Source of the DNA: Corbicula japonica
Taxonomy: Eukaryota; Mollusca; Bivalvia; Venerida; Cyrenidae
Direction: 5' to 3'
Assembly (NCBI GenBank): GCA_038501625.1
Contig: JAZAYU010000263.1
Coordinates: 62,001-126,000 of the forward strand
Length of the DNA: 64,000 bases
Shown here: piece by piece, positions 33,655 to 45,190 of the stretch
Numbering within the stretch: position 1 is the stretch's first letter
Layout of the letters: the number at the start of each line of letters is the position of its first letter
Notes under the pieces: model-generated
Told to the model about the DNA's origin: nothing
Seen by the model: only the letters and a program-made list of their open reading frames with translations
The model's database searches: none
Program-made: the position numbers and the translations under genes

Positions 33655-35915
33655 AAAGGTTGAACAAGGTATCGAAAGTAGAACAGTAGATGGACATTTA
33701 TTTGAATGACCTACTTATGAATTCGAAGAAGGAGGTGTGTCATTGGTGTGTGTCAGAAAGGACCAATGAAAAGGCAGCCCTCGAGGAGGTGTGCGATTTC
33801 GAAGTGACGTCACACAACCATTCAATCCATTCATAGGCCTAGACTCTTTGACATTTTGTTTGACAGCTGTCACGTGCACGTATTAAGGCCGGCTACAGAT
33901 GAAGAGGAACCTAGGAGTGTGGATGTGAGGTGACATTTGACATCTTTTTCAGAGATTCTGTGGACAGTTAACACTTTATTTTGTGTGTTTTCATTTATTC
34001 ATTCATTCAACGGTGGTATGTAAATATTTCTGTGTTTACTACAATTATAGTATTTTCATTGACGGTATACACTTGACTGACCGTAGTAAAACGGGTGTAG
34101 TGATCGTTTACAGTTATTCTCAATTATTGAGTTGGGATATGTTGGGTCACTGTATACTTGCAATGAATAATGATTTGATTTTGTTTAATTTTACTCTTTA
34201 ATTTTTTAGATTTTAGATATAAGGCAAATTTTGTTTTTGTGACCCCATAAATGTGGCCAAGCATGGAAATTCACTAACATGTTGAAGTAACATAATAATA
34301 TTATCACTCTTTCTTCATTTTAGAGGTCTACAGTTGAAAGAAGTAAATGTAGTTCTGTAGTAAGATAGAAAGTAGACGAAATAGTGACGATAGTGGTTGT
34401 TTATAGTCATAGATGATTATATATTTACCCCGTTTTGGAGTTTGGTTTCAAAAATAAAAAGTGATCTAGATCAGTTTGTATTTATTTCACTCCTTAACTG
34501 GAAAGTCTTTAAGCGAAATAAATTTGGAAGTTGATAAAATATACTGTTGGGATAAATTGTTTTTCTATAAAGAGAAATAGGAAATTAGTTGTATGTTTTA
34601 CTTATATTGGGCTAATGCGTGCGAGTTATACACAAGTAATTGAAGTATTGTAAAAGTTTACAAGTAATACATTGTAGAATTTACAGATACTTCAATAGTG
34701 CTTTGTTAAAAAAAAACAGCAACAAACAAGTAAATAAAATTATTAATGTACATGTTGAAGTATACAAATTGAACCTAGGTATTTTGGGAAAGATTTTCAG
34801 TTTCTTATCTCAGAGAAATGAAATAATCTGATTGATTGATGTAAAGTGAAAGTAAATATAGTGTTGAAATACAAAAGTGAAAGTGAAAATAGAATTTGAA
34901 TAGTAATGGAAATTGAAGGAAAGCTTAAGTGATATGTGAACCTAAATGGTGTGAACTATAATAATGTATAACTATGATGAAAAGTGAAGTAGTAGCATAC
35001 TAAATGTGTGTTAAAGGTTAAAGTGAAAATTGATTTAATGAATTTGGAGTTTTGAAAATTGATTTAATGAATTTGGAGATTGAAACAGTGTTGAGGTGAA
35101 TAAGAAATTAAGGTTTATATAGTGTGAACTTAATTTCTTTGTTCAAATAAAGTTGAATTGAGGTATAATAGTATGAACTAAAGCGAATGTTTTATGTGAA
35201 TTAGGAGGCATAAATGGTATCAAATGTAGTTTGAATGTAAAATAATCACTAGAAAAGAGGGATGTTATATGAATCTACATTTGTGAGGATGTTAGTTCAA
35301 TTGCGCCAGGTGAATGGTAGCTTAATATAGGACAAAGATACTGGAAATCAAGAAAGGAATCAATACAAAAGTAGGCAGTGTGAATAGAAGTATTGAGTGA
35401 TTTGGTGAAAATTATTGTGTTCAAGGAAAAAAGTGAATTATCATTCAGAACTTCTGAATTGAAGTAAAGTTAATTAAAAATCAAGTGGTAATTTTGTTAA
35501 GAAAATTGAATCTTTGAAGTGTGAACTTGAATACAAATTGTTTGAAAGTTAAAATTTATTAGCTTAATGTAGGATAAAGATACTGGAAATCGGGGAATGA
35601 ATCTATACAAGTTGACATCTTGTGAAGTGAAGTATTCAATTTGATGGAGTTTGTGTATTCAAGTGAAGAAATGAATTATCTGTCAGAACTTCTGAAATGA
35701 AGGAAAGATACTTGAAAAGCAAGTGATAATTTTGTTATGAGAAATTGACTCTTTGAAGAGTGAACTTGGAAGCAAATTGTTTGAAAATTGAAATTTATCA
35801 TCTGTGATACTGGGGTTTCATAAAAACAAGTGTATGTGCAATTGATTGTAAAGAGAGAAAGTGACTCTAAATGGATTAGTACTGCTGGGTACCTAAGCTT
35901 AATATTGACACAGAT
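33655..35915 (+). other. Retrotransposon leader, 2.3 kb
   Basis: There is no long open frame between the primer site and gag. It is purine-rich (gaa/gtga-rich) and carries two tandem duplications. A block of about 27 bases with gaaaattgatttaatgaatt occurs twice at 35025-35080. A 242-bp unit starts gcttaata/gtagga..aaagata at 35320 and 35562. Confidence 0.6.
35320..35801 (+). repeat. 242-bp tandem duplication in retrotransposon leader
   Basis: 35320-35561 and 35562-35801 align along their length: aagatactggaaatc, attca.ttga.tgg, gaattat..tcagaacttctg, caagtg.taattttgtta and gtgaacttg.aa.caaattg. By eye they are about 75-80% identical. Confidence 0.85.
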
Positions 35916-37942
35916 ATGGCAGAGTACTTAAGTGAAAGAGAATTAAGAAGGAGGAAGAGGGAATTGAAACAAGAGGAAATAAACCGTAAGATTGCAGAAG
36001 AAAAAGAGAAAGTTTTAGTTCAGAAAGAATTAGAGATGTTGAAGAAACAAAGAGAGTTGTTGCTTAGAGAAAGAGCATATAAGAAGGAAAAAGCTAAAGC
36101 GTTAGAGTTGAAAGAGAAAGATACAAGTTCTGAGGAGGAATCTGATGAAAGTCATAGCGTCGATGAGGAATCTGCATCTGAAAAAGAAAAAGAAATTTCT
36201 ATTGAATGTAGTAGTGAGAGTGAACTTTCAGACTTTCTCCCGGAAAATGTGTTGGATTCAACCCATTATTCTGAGAGAAAGAAAGGCAGCTCTAGGGAGG
36301 AACATTCTTCTATGCCAGATGAAAGAGTTAAAGTGAGAAGCTCAAGTGAAAAGAAATTCATTGAAAAGCAAACAGAGGAGCTGAATAGACAAAAACAATT
36401 GATAGCAGACTATAGAAGAGGAGCAGCTGAGGATTCTATGTGTAGACAGCTTAAACAGGAAAACAAAGGAAGACAGAGAAAAGCAATCGAGGTATCAAAG
36501 CAAAAATCATCCAAAAAACGACTTGAATTTGACAGTTGTTCTAGTGATGAAACAGAAGGGAGTGAAAGGAGTAATATGATAGAAAAAGAAACAGAAAGCT
36601 TGACTTCTCTTAATTGAAAGGAAGAAGAAGCAATAAATGCACTGATTCTAAAGCAGAAACATTATAAGAAAGAACAAAGAAGAAAGGCAAAGGAAGTAGA
36701 TTCATTACTTCAGTCAATAAGCGCACTTGAGATATTAGATAAGGAACTGAAAAGGAAAAAGAAGCGAACAAGAGAGTTAATGAGAGAGATAGATACATCA
36801 ATGGAGAAAACACTCAATTAGATGAAACTTTGGAAACATTGAGGAAGAGAGAAGCTACACTGCTTAAACGCATTGATGAAAACTCTGAGACTGAAGAAAC
36901 AAGAGACAAAAGGATACCGAAAGAATAAAGTGAAAAAGTTACTGCTGAAGTAAAAAGTAAAGATAAACCTTGTAAAGATAAGTTGAAATTCCGTGAAGAC
37001 ACAGAAAACGTCCACAATGCAGAGAAGAACGGAGACGTTGAGAAAGAGAAAACTGTAATGAACCTGGAGAAGGCTCTTATTGGAAGACCATATCTTCCAG
37101 CCTTTGAAGGAAGGAATTATGACGACTGGAAGATGGAAGTTAATTGGTTATTAGCATCCAATATATATTCTGACTATGTCATCGCACAATTTGTGAGGAA
37201 TTCCTTTAAAGGGCATACCAGAAAGGTGTTAACATCGCTTTCTCCCCACACGTCAACCAAAGATATCATGGCAAAGATGGACGAGATATATGGTAACATA
37301 AAAGGGGGTGATAGTTTATTACAAGAATTCTTTTCTGCAAAACAATTAGATAAAGAATCAAGCTCAGATTGGGGAATTCGGCTTGAAAATTTCTTACAAA
37401 GAGTTATCGACACTGGAGAAATCGATCAGACAAAGGGAGAAGACATGTTGAGAAAGAAGTTTTGGAAAGGATTAAAGTCTGAAAAATTAAGGGAAGCATG
37501 TCGAAATACCTACGAGTCTAAAGAAACTTTTACTGCTTTAAGAAGGAAAGCAAGAGAAGAAGAAGAAGATATAGAGCTTAGTAGGAAAGAAACAGAGAAG
37601 GAGTTTCAACGAACTGAACAGAAAATTGAGAAACCTGCAATACATCAACCAATAAAGACAAACTCAGAGACTGAAGCCAAACTTGATAAAATTCTAGATA
37701 GAATCAAACAGCTTGCAGATGAGATGAGAAATTACAGTTTGTTGCAACAGCAGAACTCACAAAACTTTCTTCAGGATAATAAAACCAATCAAGGATGGAG
37801 AGGGCGAGGAAGGTCAAGTTTTAGAAATAGAGGTGGAAGAGGAAGTAGAAATGAAACACCACAGAGTAAGGAAAACACTGAAGAAAAGAGGAGTAAGGAC
37901 CAACCAATTGTCCCTGAAAATGATAAGACTTTAAACCAGTAG
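35916..37942 (+). pseudogene. gag, broken
   Basis: It starts with MAEYLSERELRRRKRELK in a highly charged, coiled-coil-rich region with an acidic serine stretch (SEEESDESHSVDEESASE). The frame is interrupted by TGA at 36615-36617, by a change of frame near 36790-36805 and by TAA at 36926-36928. The last part (36983-37942) is open. It has a capsid-like segment (YLPAFEGRNYDDWKMEVNWL, KVLTSLSPHTSTKDIMAKM, LRKKFWKGLKSEKLREAC) of the Ty3/gypsy type, and a basic RG-rich tail (GWRGRGRSSFRNRGGRG) in place of a CCHC zinc knuckle. Gag would form the cytoplasmic particle. The long charged N-terminal extension is unusual. Confidence 0.8.
37930..37936 (+). promoter_or_regulatory. -1 ribosomal frameshift site TTTAAAC
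   Basis: The heptamer reads T TTA AAC in the gag frame, two codons before the gag stop (TAG 37940-37942). A -1 slip here enters the protease frame, which is the frame of both protease and RT. A small stem (ctcc/ggag, about 37947-37959) follows at a suitable distance. The phase and position match the canonical X XXY YYZ rule. Confidence 0.75.
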
Positions 37943-38433
37943 GTGTCTCCATCGCGGAGCAGATGAGAGATCACTTTGATAAAGGAAGCTCCAACACAAA
38001 TCTGTTTAATAGACTAGTTGGGACAAACAATGAAAGTGACATTGAAGTAAACGGAATTGTAACGAAAGGTCTTATAGATACTGGGTCTCAAATTACAACT
38101 GTAACTGAAGAATTTCATTCGAGTCTAACTCCAATACATGTTATTAAGTCGTTAGAGGATTTTAATCTTGAAGTTTCCGTGGCAAATGGTGAAAAACGTC
38201 CTTATCTAGGATATGTTGAACTTGAAGTGAAGGTGCCTGCATGGAATAGCCAGGTATTTTACACCTTGGCTCTTGTCGTTCCTAAAACGATTGGCAATGT
38301 GCCAGTTATAATTGGGACCAACTTCCTGCGACAACTGAAGCAAGACCTTGATATCCTAGAAGTTTCGCCAAGTATTCCAGATGCATGGAATTTGGCCTTA
38401 AATCAATATCCTCGGAAAGTGTCGGCGTTGTAA
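37937..38433 (+). pseudogene. Retropepsin-like protease
   Basis: In the -1 frame relative to gag. It contains the aspartic protease motif LIDTGSQITTV and, later, PVIIGTNFLRQL, the I-I-G-x-[D/N] flap-to-C-terminal signature of retroviral-type proteases, which mature the polyprotein. The frame breaks between about 38390 and 38433; the following coding text continues in another frame (38385-38655). Confidence 0.8.
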
Positions 38434-38658
38434 AGAGTACAAAAGCATGCGCCTTGCAACAATTGGAGAGTAAAGTAATTACTGGGTTTGTTCGGAAAAC
38501 TGGAATACACGAAACTGTGGTGACTGAACCCTCCCCGCAAGGATTTTCATCAAAGGTTACCGTGTGTCCAAGAGTTGTTACTAATCCTGGAAAATCAAGT
38601 AGAGTTCCGGTACGTCTTTTCAATATGTCTGCAAAAGTCGTCACCATTCGTCACCATT
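38434..38658 (+). pseudogene. Protease-RT linker with two frame changes
   Basis: The coding text runs one frame off between about 38390-38430 and 38648. The original frame is regained through a 10-bp tandem duplication, cgtcaccatt at 38639-38648 and 38649-38658. The first change behaves as a one-base loss and the second adds ten, so the net frame is restored. The product would still be wrong in between. Confidence 0.8.
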
Positions 38659-40206
38659 CCTGAAAAAGCAAATCTATGTGATCTGCATGAAGTTAAAGTT
38701 CTGAGATCTCCAGTAATCGGAAACGAAAACATCGAACCCATTCATCAAGAAAGCACATCTGAAAAGGAAATAAAAGATAAAAAGGTAATAGAAGGCATAG
38801 ACTTATCCGATACAAAATTAACAGAAAATGAAAAGAGGAAGCGTATCACTTCCAAATGGGAACATGTGTTTTCTAAAAACATCAAAGACCTTGGATCGTG
38901 CAATCTTTCAAAGCACAACATTGTATTGGAAAACGAAGAGCCGTTTAAAGATCCCCATCGTCGAATTCCGCCAGCTTTATTCCAAGAGGTTTGTGAACAC
39001 CTTAAAGTGATGTTAGAAGCAGGTGCGATACGTGAAAGCACGAGTCCCTTCTCTTCCAATGTTGTCATTGTTCGCAAGAAAAATGGTTCCATACGCTTTT
39101 GCGTTGACTACAGGAAACTCAATAATCGAACAAAGAAGGACGCTTATGCAATCCCTAGGATTGAAGATACACTTCATTTGCTGACAGGATCGAATTTTTT
39201 TTCCAAGTTGGACCTAAGGAGTGGGTACTGGCAGATAGAGATTAATGAACCCGATAAACAGAAGACAGCTTTTCAAGCCGGATTCCTGGGATTTTACGAG
39301 TTTAATCATATGCCGTTCGGATTATGTAATGCGCCGGCTACATTTCAGCGAGTTATGGAACGTTGCATGGGTGACCTAAATCTGAGAGACTGTTTAATTT
39401 ACCTGGATGATGTGATAATATTTTCTACCTCGTTTTCGGAACATTTAAAACGTCTCGATGCAGTTTTCACACGTCTAGAGGAGCACAATCCAAAATTGAA
39501 GGCATCAAAATGTGAATTTTTCAAATCCAAGGTCACGTATTTGGGTCATGTTGTCTCCGAGAATGGTATCGAAACGGATCCCGAAAAGATTGAAGCTGTC
39601 AAAACATGGCCTGTTCCATCATCTGTCAAAGAAGTTCGTGCTTTTCTCGGTTTCGTAGGCTATTACCGACGGTTTGTAAAGGGATTTGCCAGTATAGCCA
39701 GACCTTTGGATGACTTGTTAGTTGAAAATGAAGCCTCCAATCCCAACAAGAAAGTGAAGTCAAGAAAGAAACCTTTTGTTTGGGGCGACGCACAGATGCA
39801 TGCATTCGAGCAACTTAAGGACGCAATCACTAACCCTCCTGTTTTAGCATATGCGGATTACTCGAAGCCTTTTGTGGTTCACACGGACGCATCTGGAACA
39901 TACCTAGGGGCGATTCTCTACCAAGAGCAAGATGGTCTCCAAAGAGTTGCTTATGCGAGCCGCAGTTTGAAGCCAGCGGAAAAGAACTATCCAGCTCATA
40001 AGCTGGAGTTCTTGGCAATGGAACCAACTAATGACCTTTTGTCCATGACAGAGGATCATATAATCTCACATATGGTTGTGTCAGTAGTTGCGGAAACGCG
40101 CTCTCATAATGATCCTATTGGAGAAAATGTTTTGATCCCGTCAAAGGATACAGCTACATCTATTTGTCTTGGGGATGATGTGCCTGAAGATCTTATAACG
40201 GCGTGA
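38659..40206 (+). pseudogene. Reverse transcriptase and partial RNase H
   Basis: RT landmarks in order: GAIRESTSPFSSNVVIVRKK, FCVDYRKLNNRT, FFSKLDLRSGYWQI, MPFGLCNAPATFQ, the catalytic YLDDVIIF, KCEFFKSKVTYLGHVVS and VRAFLGFVGYYRRFV. The RNase H part has HTDASGTYLGAIL (first Asp) and HKLEFLAM (Glu), but then jumps near 40020 to unrelated connection sequence, so the DNN-type Asp and the rest of the domain are deleted. A TGA at 40204-40206 follows. The frame is otherwise open for about 510 codons, which suggests a fairly young copy. RT would copy the element RNA inside particles. Confidence 0.93.
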
Positions 40207-40830
40207 GCCTTGAAAGGTTACGACTGGGTGAAGGCTCAACAAACTGACATTGGTATCCGCACTGTCATTGTAATGAAGCAACAACCTAACCTTCCGTCTC
40301 TCACAGAGGCCAAGTCATCTGAGGTCAACATGAGTCTTTTTAGAGACATCAATAAGTTTTTTTTGAGGGACAAAGTTCTCTATCGCAAAGGTTTCATCCG
40401 GGGTGAGACGTATAATCAGCTAGTGTTGCCCAAATCTGTAATTGACGTTGTCTTCCAAGCTTACCATTCCGATCTTGGACACCAAGGTAGGGATAGGGCA
40501 TTATCTCTTATAAAGTCTCGCTTTTACTGGCCAGGAATATACAACGATGTACGTACCCTTGTACAGCAATGTGGTCGTTGTATCCGCAGAAAGACTACAC
40601 CACCAATAGCAGCAAAGTTGGTACCAATAACGACAAGCGCACCGATGGAACTCGTCTGTATAGACTATCTTACCGTGGATCGTTCCAAGGGCGGATATGA
40701 AAATATCTTAGTCGTCTGTGACCACTTTACTCGCTATTCACTGGCGATCCCGACACGGAATCAGACAGCCTCAACCACTGCAAAGGCCCTCTATGATACA
40801 TCTCCCTCTTCAATAACTGACTTAGAATAA
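40207..40830 (+). pseudogene. Integrase, N-terminal half
   Basis: In the same frame as RT after the TGA. The zinc-binding HHCC module is complete: YHSDLGHQGRDRAL, YWPGIYNDV, CGRCIRRK. The catalytic core starts with MELVCIDYLTVD (first Asp) and ILVVCDHFTRY, then breaks near 40797 after TTAKALYD into a few unrelated codons and a stop. The second Asp (DNG/DQG motif), the Glu and the C-terminal domain are missing, so it cannot integrate DNA. Confidence 0.9.
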
Positions 40831-41356
40831 GTTGTTACTACGAGACTGCTGAATTGAATTCAACGGTTAAAACACTTTAGTTAAAGGTAAAGGTATGCGT
40901 TTAAAGTCTGAAATTACTGAACGTATTTCCACCGACTTCACATTTACCCCCGATCACTTGATATAAGTCGTCCGTAAACAGTTAACATTATATCGCTTAA
41001 GGTATTTTAAACTACAACTAGTGTAATGATATCAATCATAATCATACAAATTAACCGATCAGTAAGTAATCCGTTACATGAGCTAAATGCCGAATGCTTA
41101 TCTATTTTAGGTTTTCAAAAGAGGCAACAAAGCATACACCACACCCAAGCCCCATCTTATGGTAATTATGCTGTTTTCATAATTTTGGTGGGTTTCCGAT
41201 GTAGGAAAAAACACATCCGACGTGACTTGGTCGACCAGCAATCTACAAAAAAAGAAATTATGTAGATCATTAGATTTAATCTTTATTATTCCATCAAGTT
41301 ATTTGTAAAAGTAACTGACAAGAAGTTGAGCAGGTATGGTGCTAAACGTGAACATT
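40831..41356. other. Flank after the retrotransposon truncation
   Basis: No LTR-like sequence and no exon recognised. AT-rich. Confidence 0.45.
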
Positions 41357-41501
41357 GCCCAAGGTTATAAAGCTGAGCATGGAAACCAGTCTCAAATCTC
41401 AAGCATCTGATTGGCTGAAATGGCGACTGGTCGCCATTTCAGCCAATCAGATGCTTGAGATTTGAGACTGGTTTCCAATCTCAGCTTTATAGCCTTCAGG
41501 C
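41357..41501. mobile_element. Foldback element F1, complete
   Basis: A near-perfect palindrome of about 145 bp centred at 41428-41429. The left arm begins cccaaggttataaagctgag and includes aagcatctgattggctgaaa and tggcgac; the right arm is its reverse complement with only a few mismatches. Related copies lie at 30.69 and 32.5-32.76 kb. It has no coding capacity. Confidence 0.9.
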
Positions 41502-42365
41502 CATGTTAAAGTAAGGCTGTGCTTGTAGAGCCCTTACATTCACAATAGAATATTGGGTAAAGATAAAACCGTCTTTATAAGGTTTAGAGAAGTAAAAATA
41601 CAACAATATCTTGTCATGAAGTGAGTCGTGTAGTCAACTGAATATTGTTATGTCCAACATCCCGACGACGCTCCGTATCTCACTACAAGTCCGACGATTA
41701 CTGAAAATTTTTCGTTGAAGTATCCGTTATCTTCAACAGTTGTTATATTTATAACGAACTAGCAGTTTCCAAAATGATTATTTTACTTCTTCAGGTCCTA
41801 TGACAGTTGTCATTGCGCTGTCATCGATAAAAAAATAAAATATCAAAATCTCTCTAACGCCAAAATGCAGTCAACATGTGTAAAGCTCCATTCAGTTTAT
41901 TACATGTTTTGCTCAATTTGGAAAAGTATTTAAAAATAAAATTCCAACAAGAAGTAGAGACTTCATTTTTCATAAAATCTACCACCCTATCGTCATTTAC
42001 GTTATTGTTTAGAAAAATGACAGATATCGCATCAACACTTATCAACTACAATATGCTGTGGTCACCTGTCAAAATAATGTTAGAAATGTTAAGCAGTAAG
42101 CAAAATGTTGAAATGTTTTGACAATGAAACCGAAGGTAGACTTGAAGGGTATCTTTCTCGAATTTCTTGAAAGTACATACCTTATTTTGACGAATTGCCA
42201 AAACATGCCAAAACACGCCAAACATGTTGTACATGAGCATATACGTATTTCAAGTATTAGTTGTTTTGGTATATTGTCCACATTTTTCAGAGTTCGACTA
42301 CACGTTTTGAATAGAGAGTCCAGAGTTCTGGTGCAAACGGTATTTCCTCTGTGTGTGTGTGTGTG

Positions 42366-42404
<39 letters not shown>

Positions 42405-43170
42405 GTGTGTGTGTGTGTTCATTGTAAATAAAGCATTTTTTTCAATTAATTTCAGCATCTACACTAATATACAGCCACATTACACTAAATTTCTTCACTT
42501 TCTTTGGGCTGCCAGTGAGAATAAATGTAGAGTTTTGAAACGATACAGCAAAACGATTTGCCCTTGAAACGAATTAACATGACAAGTTGGCGTTTCCTTT
42601 CAATATAATCTCAACATCACATTTTAGATTGTTTATATATTGATAAGCATTTGGACAAGTTACTTTTGCTATATCATCTTCAGTATTGTTACTGGATGCA
42701 AATGCTTTTACTTGTAAATTTATGAGTACCGTTTGAGTTGTGTGCTATTCGTAATATAAACAACATATTATTTTAAGTGGTGTTAGTGGTACGTTTGTAG
42801 ATACCTATTGCTTGATGACCTATTCGAAACCAGAGCACCTTAATTATTAAATTCCGTTGGTGCAAAAAGCAGACCGAACCCTTAGTTTAGAAACAACGTT
42901 CATGTAATCTTTAACCCATTTATTTCTGCCAATGGTTAAATAAAAGAAGCAATCACAACTCAATGATAATCTGCTCTCTGTCTAATATTATGAGAGTTAT
43001 GTTGCGTTTATGGAAGTTTTTGATTCTGTTTTAAGTTCTAGAAAAGAGAACGCGGCGTAAATGTGAGCTAATCGGGACAAATAATAAATGTTTGCACTAG
43101 TCCAGACAAGGAACTGATTAAGATCAGAGCATGTAAAGTTTTTTAATAATGAGTTCAGGCACACTTTTAG
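41502..43170. other. Non-coding stretch with (TG)n microsatellite
   Basis: Holds the TG repeat at 42349-42419. Other frames here, some over 100 codons, are by-products of that repeat or unrecognised. Confidence 0.5.
42349..42419 (+). repeat. (TG)n microsatellite
   Basis: About 70 bases of gtgtgt with two gc interruptions. Confidence 0.95.
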
Positions 43171-43305
43171 GCACAGGCTTTACGTCTCATATCCACTGCG
43201 AAAGTAATCCATATCATTATGGAGGAACCTGCGTTCATGGAACCTGGAGCAACCATACACACCCTCATTGCCAGTGTACAAAGGGACGGACTGGACTGAC
43301 ATGTG
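43171..43305 (+). CDS. EGF exon 5, degenerate (second cysteine lost)
   Basis: A 135-bp exon, acceptor cacttttag (or cacag six bases later), donor gtgatt, phase 1-1. It encodes an EGF-like domain: IHCESNPYHYGGTCVHG, then HPHCQCTKGRTGLTC. Where the others read NPCQNGGTC this one reads NPYHYGGTC: Cys2 is Tyr, so Cys4, its normal disulphide partner, is unpaired. It also lacks the calcium-binding start. Either the domain tolerates this or the exon is decaying. It stands alone, 5 kb before the main cluster. Confidence 0.6.
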
Positions 43306-44468
43306 GTGATTATCTATACACCTATCTCAAGTTCGATTTTTAAAAAGAAAAATGTATAAATTGTTAAATATTTCAAATGAAAATTAGTATTTAACGATAT
43401 TTACGGAAGTCAAAAAATATGCAATGAAAAACAGTTTATTGATAGATATAAAAGCGTTACAGCTTAGCTACTGACAAACTCGGCTAAAGAAAAAGAAAAG
43501 CACACATCTTTATATTGCATACCACAACGTTTGCAATTTTGTTGCATTATTTCTTTGCGGATTATTTAAGTTACAAAACCTTGGTAAATATGAAAAGACA
43601 AGACTGCAAATAAATAAAACAATAAAACGCTTCAAAAAATTTATTTAGATTCTTTCATGTCTAATCTTTGTTAGTACACATGATATTTGTAAAAAATAAG
43701 AGCATCTGAACTTAGCTGTAGGTTGGATGCAACAGCCCATAATATGTCTAAGAACGAACGAAACAGCTACATTATATACTTTTGTTTTTGACATATTAAA
43801 ATTCCACAGATCTTAAATCTCTAAAATGTAACATTAATTTTTCTTAAATGCATTAATGTTTAATATCGCAAGCACCACACATACCTTAATTTAATCAAGT
43901 CTTTTCATTGCATATAATTGAAAAAGATATCATGAATAAAACTAACATATTTGTACAGAATATTATACAAAATAGCTAATCAAAATGCTAATTTCTTGTA
44001 AAAATTACACCGGATGTGCCTCCTCGGGCCAGGTCAGACAATGGCTGACACTAAAAAGTCCCAATTGTTTGGCTTTTGCGGGCATTAAGTGGCTAATATG
44101 GCCTGAAAGGAACATGTTTAAATGTCATGCATGACTGACACACTTTTTAAAAAAGTTTTTCTGTATTGCAAAGATAACGTTCATTGAAATCATTTACATC
44201 ATTGCAAGCTCTAGAAAAGCGAACAAGCTGTGAGATTTAAACACCGTAAGATGTTGCACGAGGAACATCGCCGTCTAAAAACGGAAAGTTTACTATATTA
44301 AAAGTATAATTGTCACTTTTATCATATTTTTAGTAGTCTCGTATCCATTTTCAATAGAAAAATTAAGATCAGGAAAGGATATTCGCTTATGTGAAGTGTT
44401 TGCTTTATAAAGTTGTAGTTCCTTAGGGAAAATTTTATTAACAAGAGACGGAAAATGGTTATTATCTA
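43306..44468. other. Intronic stretch
   Basis: No exon. 44145-44215 is the inverted partner of the repeat at 17965-18030. Confidence 0.45.
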
Positions 44469-44874
44469 TACGAGGGATGTTCAATATTTGATGAGACTGT
44501 CCTCATATATGTTTTATTCTGATGTGAAACATATCAAAATTTGGTATCATTATTAAATATAACTTACCCTTGATCAGAATACCGGCATTGGTAGAAAAGT
44601 ATAATGCTACACAGAAATTATGATCATTCCAAAAAAGTAACGCGTTATCGCCCCCGTCCATGCTGCATTAAAAAGACCTACATTATAATATAAAGTAATG
44701 TAAGAACTTATTTTTGCAATTTGATAAAAATCCGCCAATAATTTGTACGTTATATCAATGACGTCATCTGATAAAAATGATGTGATTTGGTCGTAAAACG
44801 CTGAAATAATTAACATTTGTTCACGGTTACCCTAACACGTTGTGACGTTACAATTAAGACACAAGAACGTCTTG

Positions 44875-45190
44875 AATTGAGGTCAAACATTAAGTTTTGT
44901 ATGAATTTAGGCAAATCGGCGACGGAAACTTTTACAATGTTACAAGAGGCTAAGGGGAAAGACAGTGTTTGTCGTGTGTAAGTTTTAAGATGGCTCAAAA
45001 ATTTTCTCAGGGACATACAGCACTAAATGACGAGCATAGGTCAGGCAGACAGAAGTCCGTAAAAGCGTCAAGCGTCGCGTCAATTCTATCAGCGCTTAAT
45101 ACGGACAGACGTTTAACGGCGCGGGTGCTTGGCGAAATTGCTTATGTGAGCGTATGAACTGCGCGTTGTATACTGAAAAATGATTTGAGA
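44875..45190 (+). pseudogene. Mariner transposase, N-terminal HTH part
   Basis: The text reads LRSNIKFCMNLGKSATETF, TMLQEAKGKDSV, a stop, RWLKNF, a one-base frame change in an A run near 44998, then SQGHTALNDEHRSGR, SILSALNTDRRLTARVLGE and a TGA. These are the two helix-turn-helix regions that bind the terminal repeats in mariner transposases. Stops and the frame change make it non-functional. Confidence 0.85.

Larger units (their letters stand above)
33164..40830 (+). mobile_element. Decayed, 3'-truncated Ty3/gypsy LTR retrotransposon
   Basis: The order is candidate 5' LTR, tRNA-Lys-type primer site, long leader, gag, -1 frameshift site, protease, reverse transcriptase, partial RNase H, partial integrase. 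RT, RNase H and integrase in this order define the Ty3/gypsy class. The copy is dead: stops and frameshifts in gag, two compensating frame changes between protease and RT, an internal deletion in RNase H, a TGA before integrase, and loss of everything after the first part of the integrase core including the 3' LTR. I found no second LTR in the next 3 kb. Confidence 0.92.

Noticed and set aside
38745..39092. Minus-strand frame of 115 codons inside pol
   Set aside because: Shadow of the reverse transcriptase frame.
33164..40830. Potentially active retrotransposon
   Set aside because: Stops and frame changes in gag and pol, RNase H deletion, truncated integrase and no 3' LTR.
42069..42567. Frames of 129-149 codons around 42.1-42.5 kb
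   Set aside because: They run through the TG microsatellite (Thr-His and Cys-Val repeats) and contain no domain.
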